In this document: piece after piece, positions 13,342-16,352 of the stretch
How the letters are laid out: every line of letters starts with the position of its first letter
Numbering within the stretch: the stretch's first letter is position 1
NCBI GenBank assembly: GCA_045627885.1
Contig: JAZQOM010000038.1
Coordinates: forward strand, 1-16,352
Length of the DNA: 16,352 nucleotides
Origin: CALCTE01 sp045627885
Lineage (GTDB): Bacteria; Bacillota; Clostridia; Oscillospirales; CAG-272
Direction: 5' to 3'
The notes under the pieces: generated by a model
Database searches by the model: none
Told to the model about the DNA's origin: nothing
What the model saw: the letters and a program-made list of their open reading frames with translations, nothing else
Program-made: the position numbers and the translations under genes

Positions 13342-13620
13342 ATGCAGCTTGCAAAAGTAATCGGTACGGTAGTCGCCACACAAAAAGACCCCAGGCTTTG
13401 GGGCGTCAAGCTCCTTATAATTCAGCCGATGAACGGCAAAGAAGAGCCTGACGGAAATCCCATTGTCGCCTGCGACGCAGTAGGCGCGGGCTTCGGCGAA
13501 TTCGTCTTTTATGCAAAGAGTAAGGAGGGCGCGTTTGCCCTTCCGGACCAGGGCGCCTGCGTTGACGCAAGCGTCACGGGAATCATAGACTATGTCTATG
13601 CAAAATACGAGGGAGACTGA
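13342..13620 (+). CDS. BMC-P (EutN/CcmL family) shell pentamer, copy 2
   Basis: A 92-residue EutN/CcmL-family vertex protein. It begins MQLAKVIGTVVATQKDPRLW, continues VKLLIIQPMNG, has the DAVGAGFGEFVFYAKSKEGA core and ends with SVTGIIDYV. It starts 5 bases after the rpiB stop, with TAGGA overlapping that stop as the ribosome binding site. It ends 2 bases before copy 3, so the two are probably translationally coupled. Confidence 0.95.
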   Translation: MQLAKVIGTVVATQKDPRLWGVKLLIIQPMNGKEEPDGNPIVACDAVGAGFGEFVFYAKSKEGAFALPDQGACVDASVTGIIDYVYAKYEGD

Positions 13621-13622
13621 AA

Positions 13623-13922
13623 ATGACTATCGCAAAAGTAGTCGGTAATGTAATTGCCACACACAAGCAACCGATATATGCGGGACACAAGATTCTGATT
13701 GTCAAGGCGATGAATCTTGACGGAACGCTCTACGGGCCAGACCTCGTCGCACTCGACGGCGTCGGCGCCGGCATCGGCGATGTTGTTATCGTCATGCAGG
13801 AGGGCGGCTCTGCGCGAGATGTCGTAAAATGTCCCAAAAAGCTTGCGCCGATAGATGTCGCAATATGCGGCATAGTCGATACGATTGACACGACGCAGGG
13901 CTCAATACATCAATTCGGATGA
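13623..13922 (+). CDS. BMC-P (EutN/CcmL family) shell pentamer, copy 3
   Basis: A 99-residue EutN/CcmL-family vertex protein starting MTIAKVVGNVIATHKQPIYA. It has HKILIVKAMNLDG, the DGVGAGIGDVVIVMQEGGSA core and the terminal VAICGIVDTID. It follows copy 2 after 2 bases. The BMC operon terminator starts right at its stop codon, so this is the last gene of the operon. Confidence 0.95.
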   Translation: MTIAKVVGNVIATHKQPIYAGHKILIVKAMNLDGTLYGPDLVALDGVGAGIGDVVIVMQEGGSARDVVKCPKKLAPIDVAICGIVDTIDTTQGSIHQFG

Positions 13923-13949
13923 AAAGCTCCGCTCATCGGAGCTTTTTCT
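13923..13949 (+). terminator. Rho-independent terminator of the BMC operon
   Basis: AAAGCTCCG and CGGAGCTTT pair over 9 bp around CTCAT, and TTCTT follows. The stem begins immediately after the stop of the last pentamer gene. The T tract is short and interrupted, so some read-through into the next gene is possible. Confidence 0.8.
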
Positions 13950-13965
13950 TAAGACGGAGAATATT

Positions 13966-14154
13966 GTGAAAGTAAAAGAAATAAACCTCAAAAATCACGA
14001 ATACAAAAGAATTTGTATTGTCGAAACGGGAAAAACCGTGCATCTTCCGCCGGACGCGGATAAGTTTTTCCTTGATACATACGGAGATTTTACCGTCGCG
14101 GATGACGGAATTTCGGAAAAAGACGGCTGGCTTATCGTAAAAGCCGACAAATGA
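13966..14154 (+). CDS. Small hypothetical protein, 62 residues
   Basis: I do not recognise this protein. The start is GTG at 13966, with CGGAGA 6-7 bases upstream. An in-frame ATG at 13885 would overlap the pentamer gene and terminator and is unlikely. The product begins (M)KVKEINLKNHEYKRICIVE and contains TGKTVHLPPDADKFFLDTYG and a final DGWLIVKADK. It is charged, soluble-looking and has no signal peptide or membrane segment. It ends 10 bases before the lipoprotein gene, which has its own GGAG site, so the two probably form a unit. Third-position base use resembles its neighbours, which supports real coding. Confidence 0.6.
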   Translation: MKVKEINLKNHEYKRICIVETGKTVHLPPDADKFFLDTYGDFTVADDGISEKDGWLIVKADK

Positions 14155-14164
14155 GGAGATTGCT

Positions 14165-14848
14165 ATGAAAAAACTTTTGTTAATGCTTGCATCGCTTGTT
14201 CTTGCGGCATCGCTTTGCCTGTCGCTCTGCTCATGCGGCTCAAAGCAGGTAACGCTTAACGAAAAAACCGAAAAGGACGACGAACAGAACACGGAAAATC
14301 CCGACGAGGGTGAGCCGACTGGGGACGAAGATCCCGAGCCGGAGCCTGTTCCCGTTGAACCGGAGCCTGTTCCCGTCGAGCCGGAACCCGTTCCCGAAGA
14401 ACCTGAGGAAGAGCCCACAGAAGAAGAACCCGAAGACGAACAGCCCGAAGACGAAGAACCGGAAGAAAATACGCCTGTTCTTCCCGAAGCGGAAATTAAA
14501 GGAAGGCTTGTCTCCGAGCAGTCAAAAAGTCTAAAGCTTGTTGTCGATTACGCTTATCTGCCCGACACATCCAAGGTTGCGGCAATAGTATCCGTTCAGA
14601 GCTATAAGCTCAATGTCAACAAGCCGAAAACGGGCACGCTCACCGTCGGCGACAAGACAAAGAGCTTCTCGTCCACGGCTCTTATCAATGAAGAAAACGC
14701 GGCAAAGACATTCTACATCGCGGAGCTTGAATTCGACGCTCCGGACAGCGTATCAATTCCGATTTCGGCAGAATGGAACTTTGCCGGCACATATTCGGGC
14801 GTCGCAATAGAAAAGCTCACGGTCGAGGGTACAATAGAAATCGAATAA
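14165..14848 (+). CDS. Predicted lipoprotein with Pro/Glu-rich linker
   Basis: A 227-residue secreted protein. Residues 1-23 form a signal peptide (MKKLLLMLASLVLAASLCLS), followed by a lipobox-like LCSC with C24 as the probable lipidated cysteine. C18 and C22 also lie nearby. Residues about 33-107 are a very acidic, proline-rich linker with three copies of a seven-residue EPEPVPV-type repeat and then EEPEEEP/EDEQPED stretches, likely a cell-wall spacer. Residues about 110-227 form a beta-rich globular domain (IKGRLVSEQSKSLKLVVDYA to GVAIEKLTVEGTIEIE) that I do not recognise. It sits downstream of a small hypothetical gene and before a strong terminator. Confidence 0.85.
   Translation: MKKLLLMLASLVLAASLCLSLCSCGSKQVTLNEKTEKDDEQNTENPDEGEPTGDEDPEPEPVPVEPEPVPVEPEPVPEEPEEEPTEEEPEDEQPEDEEPEENTPVLPEAEIKGRLVSEQSKSLKLVVDYAYLPDTSKVAAIVSVQSYKLNVNKPKTGTLTVGDKTKSFSSTALINEENAAKTFYIAELEFDAPDSVSIPISAEWNFAGTYSGVAIEKLTVEGTIEIE
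14336..14398 (+). repeat. Three tandem 21-base coding repeats in the lipoprotein gene
   Basis: GAGCCGGAGCCTGTTCCCGT and two close variants follow head to tail at 14336, 14357 and 14378, each encoding EPEPVPV or EPEPVPE. Such repeats can change copy number by slippage and alter linker length without shifting frame. Confidence 0.9.
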
Positions 14849-14858
14849 GTTTTGATGA

Positions 14859-14889
14859 GGCGGTTTTGCAAAAGCAAAACCGCCTTTTT
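14859..14889 (+). terminator. Rho-independent terminator after the lipoprotein gene
   Basis: GGCGGTTTTGC and GCAAAACCGCC form an 11-bp perfect stem with an AAAA loop, followed by TTTTT. It separates the lipoprotein gene from the promoter of the PerR/Fur-type regulator, which starts 2 bases later. Confidence 0.92.
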
Positions 14890-14890
14890 C

Positions 14891-14940
14891 TTGACATACT
14901 GTTATTTTGTGATATAATATTATTGATAATCATTATCGAT
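14891..14940 (+). promoter_or_regulatory. Sigma-A promoter with an overlapping Fur-type operator
   Basis: TTGACA (14891-14896) and TATAAT (14913-14918), 16 bases apart, are both consensus. Just downstream, TGATAATCATTATCG (14924-14938) matches the Fur 7-1-7 box TGATAATnATTATCA at every specified position but the last. The operator covers the expected transcription start, so binding should block initiation. The adjacent gene encodes a Fur-superfamily protein, which indicates autoregulation and control of the downstream rubrerythrin. Confidence 0.88.
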
Positions 14941-14950
14941 AAGAGGCTTT

Positions 14951-15334
14951 ATGCAAAGAAAGAGTAAAAAACGGCAGGCAATCTTGGATTGCCTTATGAG
15001 CACAACCGAACATCCGAGCGCCGAATGGATTTACGATAAGCTCAAAAAAGTCTATCCGGAGTTGAGTCTTGCCACGGTTTACCGCAATCTGTTACAGTTA
15101 AAAGACGCGGGGCTTGTGCGTTCAATGGGCAAAGTGCTCGGATATGAGCGCTTCGACGCAAATGTTGCACCGCACACTCACGCAATATGCCGCAGATGCG
15201 GAAAGATAATCGATTTATGCGATATAACGCTTCCCGACAAGGTGGCAGAAGACGCCTCAAGGCTCTCCGGATTTGAAACCGTTACCGCAGAGCTGAAGCT
15301 CTACGGCTTATGCTCCGAATGCAGGAAGAAATGA
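14951..15334 (+). CDS. Fur-superfamily regulator, PerR-like
   Basis: A 127-residue metal-dependent repressor. Aligned to B. subtilis PerR with an offset of 16, all regulatory metal ligands are present: H21 (H37), D69 (D85), H75 (H91), H77 (H93) and D88 (D104). Both structural zinc CxxC motifs are present too (C80/C83 and C121/C124). The winged-helix recognition segment is LSLATVYRNLLQLKDAGLV. R45 stands where PerR has N61 and Fur has R61. The protein lacks about 16 N-terminal residues relative to PerR. Start: ATG at 14951 with AAGAGG 4 bases upstream. Context with rubrerythrin suggests peroxide sensing; the operator and R45 look Fur-like. Confidence 0.9.
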   Translation: MQRKSKKRQAILDCLMSTTEHPSAEWIYDKLKKVYPELSLATVYRNLLQLKDAGLVRSMGKVLGYERFDANVAPHTHAICRRCGKIIDLCDITLPDKVAEDASRLSGFETVTAELKLYGLCSECRKK

Positions 15335-15394
15335 GTTCCTGAGCGCCTCGATTTTTGAAAAAACAAAATTTAATCATAAAAGGAGAAAAGAATT

Positions 15395-15940
15395 ATGAAA
15401 AAATGGAAGTGCCTGTTCTGCGGAGAGATTGTTGAAAGCGAAACCCGCCCCGAAGCCTGCCCTACCTGCAACGCACCGGGCGAAAAGTTCGTTGAGGTCG
15501 ACGACGAGGAAATGACATGGGCTGCCGAGCATATTGTCGGCGTTGCAAAGGACGCTCCCGAGGAAATCAAGGAAGGTCTTCGCGCAAACTTCAACGGCGA
15601 ATGCTCTGAGGTAGGTATGTACCTTGCGATGGCTCGCGTTGCCGCAAGAGAAGGATATCCCGAGATAGCGCTGTATTGGGAAAAGGCGGCTTACGAGGAA
15701 GCAGAGCACGCGGCAAAATTCGCGGAGCTTCTCGGCGAAGTTATAACAGACAGCACAAAGAAGAATCTTGAAATGAGAGTTGCCGCCGAAAACGGCGCGA
15801 CCGCCGGCAAAACGGAGCTTGCAAAGCTCGCAAAAGCCGCAAATCTCGACGCAATTCACGATACCGTTCACGAGATGGCAAGAGACGAAGCCCGTCACGG
15901 CAAGGCTCTCGCAGGTCTTCTTAAAAGATATTTCGGCTGA
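15395..15940 (+). CDS. Rubrerythrin with N-terminal rubredoxin domain (reverse rubrerythrin)
   Basis: A 181-residue non-haem iron peroxidase that reduces hydrogen peroxide in the cytoplasm of anaerobes. Residues 1-35 form the rubredoxin-like iron centre (C6, C9-G, C22-P, C25), placed at the N-terminus as in clostridial reverse rubrerythrins. Residues about 40-181 form the four-helix diiron domain, with NGECSEVGMYLAMARVA, AYEEAEHAAKFAELLG and ARDEARHGKAL supplying the Glu and ExxH iron ligands. AAAGGAG is 8-9 bases before the ATG. It lies 60 bases downstream of the PerR-like gene with no terminator or obvious promoter between, so the two are probably one peroxide-response operon. Confidence 0.95.
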   Translation: MKKWKCLFCGEIVESETRPEACPTCNAPGEKFVEVDDEEMTWAAEHIVGVAKDAPEEIKEGLRANFNGECSEVGMYLAMARVAAREGYPEIALYWEKAAYEEAEHAAKFAELLGEVITDSTKKNLEMRVAAENGATAGKTELAKLAKAANLDAIHDTVHEMARDEARHGKALAGLLKRYFG

Positions 15941-15965
15941 TAAAGCTAAAAACGGCATTACAAAA

Positions 15966-16352
15966 CGGCGCGATTGTTGCGTATTTGTAGGAAAAACTGT
16001 CAGCTTCCCGTTTTTTGATATTTTTCCGCGGTGGGATTTACTACAACGCGAGCGACTGACAGCCGCCCCTACGGTGTTGCAATATATTGGTGGCAAAACC
16101 GATTACGGGAGATAAAGCCGCATCAGAACGCCGCAGAGCGCGAAAGAACGCCCGCACAAACGAGAGGCTTATTTGTCCGTAAGTCCGCGCGGGGTGGGCG
16201 TGATGACAAAGCAGTTCGAATCATATCATGCGGCGTGGTAAATTGGTGTAATCAAAAGTAAAAAAGCTAACGGAAACTGCGGTGCTCGAAAACGCCGCAG
16301 GACGCGACGCCGCAGGCGGGCAAACGAAGGGCTTACTGTCCGTAAGTCCGAG
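15966..16352. repeat. Structured intergenic repeat region, copies 3 and 4, running off the window
   Basis: About 390 bases without a credible gene. The left part (15966-16090) is a degenerate version of the hairpin module of copy 1 (GCGATTGTTGCGT, CAGCTTCCCGTTTTTTGATA, GCGACTGACAGCCGCCCC). A diverged copy of the second module lies at about 16124-16188 (GAACGCCGCAG to TTGTCCGTAAGTCCG). A near-perfect copy starts at 16271; its first 66 bases match 6506-6571 exactly, and it continues to the window end as TGTCCGTAAGTCCGAG with one base deleted. GGTGTAATCAAAAGTAAAAA precedes it at 16245, as the equivalent motif does in copy 2. Confidence 0.85.

Noticed and set aside
13885..13965. Upstream ATG for the 62-residue hypothetical protein
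   Set aside because: It would start inside the pentamer gene and translate through the operon terminator. The GTG at 13966 has a proper ribosome binding site.

Overview
The window looks like part of a chromosome from a spore-forming, strictly anaerobic Firmicute (Clostridia, possibly an uncultured gut Oscillospirales/Ruminococcaceae-type lineage). It combines a gerA-type germinant receptor operon, a PerR/Fur-type regulator with a rubredoxin-containing rubrerythrin, strong AGGAGG ribosome binding sites and moderate GC content. The taxonomic placement is inference.

Layout. Positions 1-509 hold two rho-independent terminators, a structured intergenic repeat and the leader of a MATE-family efflux pump (510-1892). 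An AIM24/TIGR00266-family protein follows (1930-2607). A shared bidirectional terminator (2617-2651) separates it from a leftward gerA operon (5403 down to 2653) encoding GerAA, a short GerAC-like protein that appears to use an ATT start, and a short GerAB. A forespore-sigma-like promoter for gerA overlaps a divergent sigma-A promoter that drives the main feature of the window.

The main feature is a bacterial microcompartment (BMC) operon, 5461-13949. In order: triosephosphate isomerase, a PduM-like/flavoprotein-fold BMC-associated protein, CoA-acylating aldehyde dehydrogenase (EutE/PduP type), PduS-like Fe-S/flavin electron carrier, PduT-like BMC-T shell trimer, two nearly identical BMC-H shell proteins (the second with a 50-residue N-terminal extension), deoxyribose-phosphate aldolase (DeoC) with a four-cysteine ferredoxin-like tail, BMC-P pentamer, RpiB-type sugar-phosphate isomerase, and two more BMC-P pentamers. 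Four of the non-shell proteins (TpiA, the PduM-like protein, EutE and DeoC) begin with similar short amphipathic helices that resemble encapsulation peptides. The inferred chemistry is: 2-deoxyribose-5-phosphate is cleaved in the lumen to acetaldehyde and glyceraldehyde-3-phosphate. Acetaldehyde becomes acetyl-CoA, glyceraldehyde-3-phosphate is converted to dihydroxyacetone phosphate, and NADH electrons may leave through PduS and the Fe-S site of PduT. This resembles the sugar-phosphate-utilizing (SPU) BMC class as I recall it. Encapsulated TIM, the Fe-S tail on DeoC, and the absence of PduL-type phosphotransacylase or alcohol dehydrogenase from the window are distinctive.

Downstream of the BMC terminator are a 62-residue hypothetical protein, a proline/glutamate-rich lipoprotein, and an oxidative-stress pair (PerR/Fur-type regulator behind a clear Fur-type operator, then reverse-type rubrerythrin). 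The last ~390 bases are non-coding. They hold further copies of the structured repeat also found at ~251-427 and inside the BMC operon at ~6387-6665.
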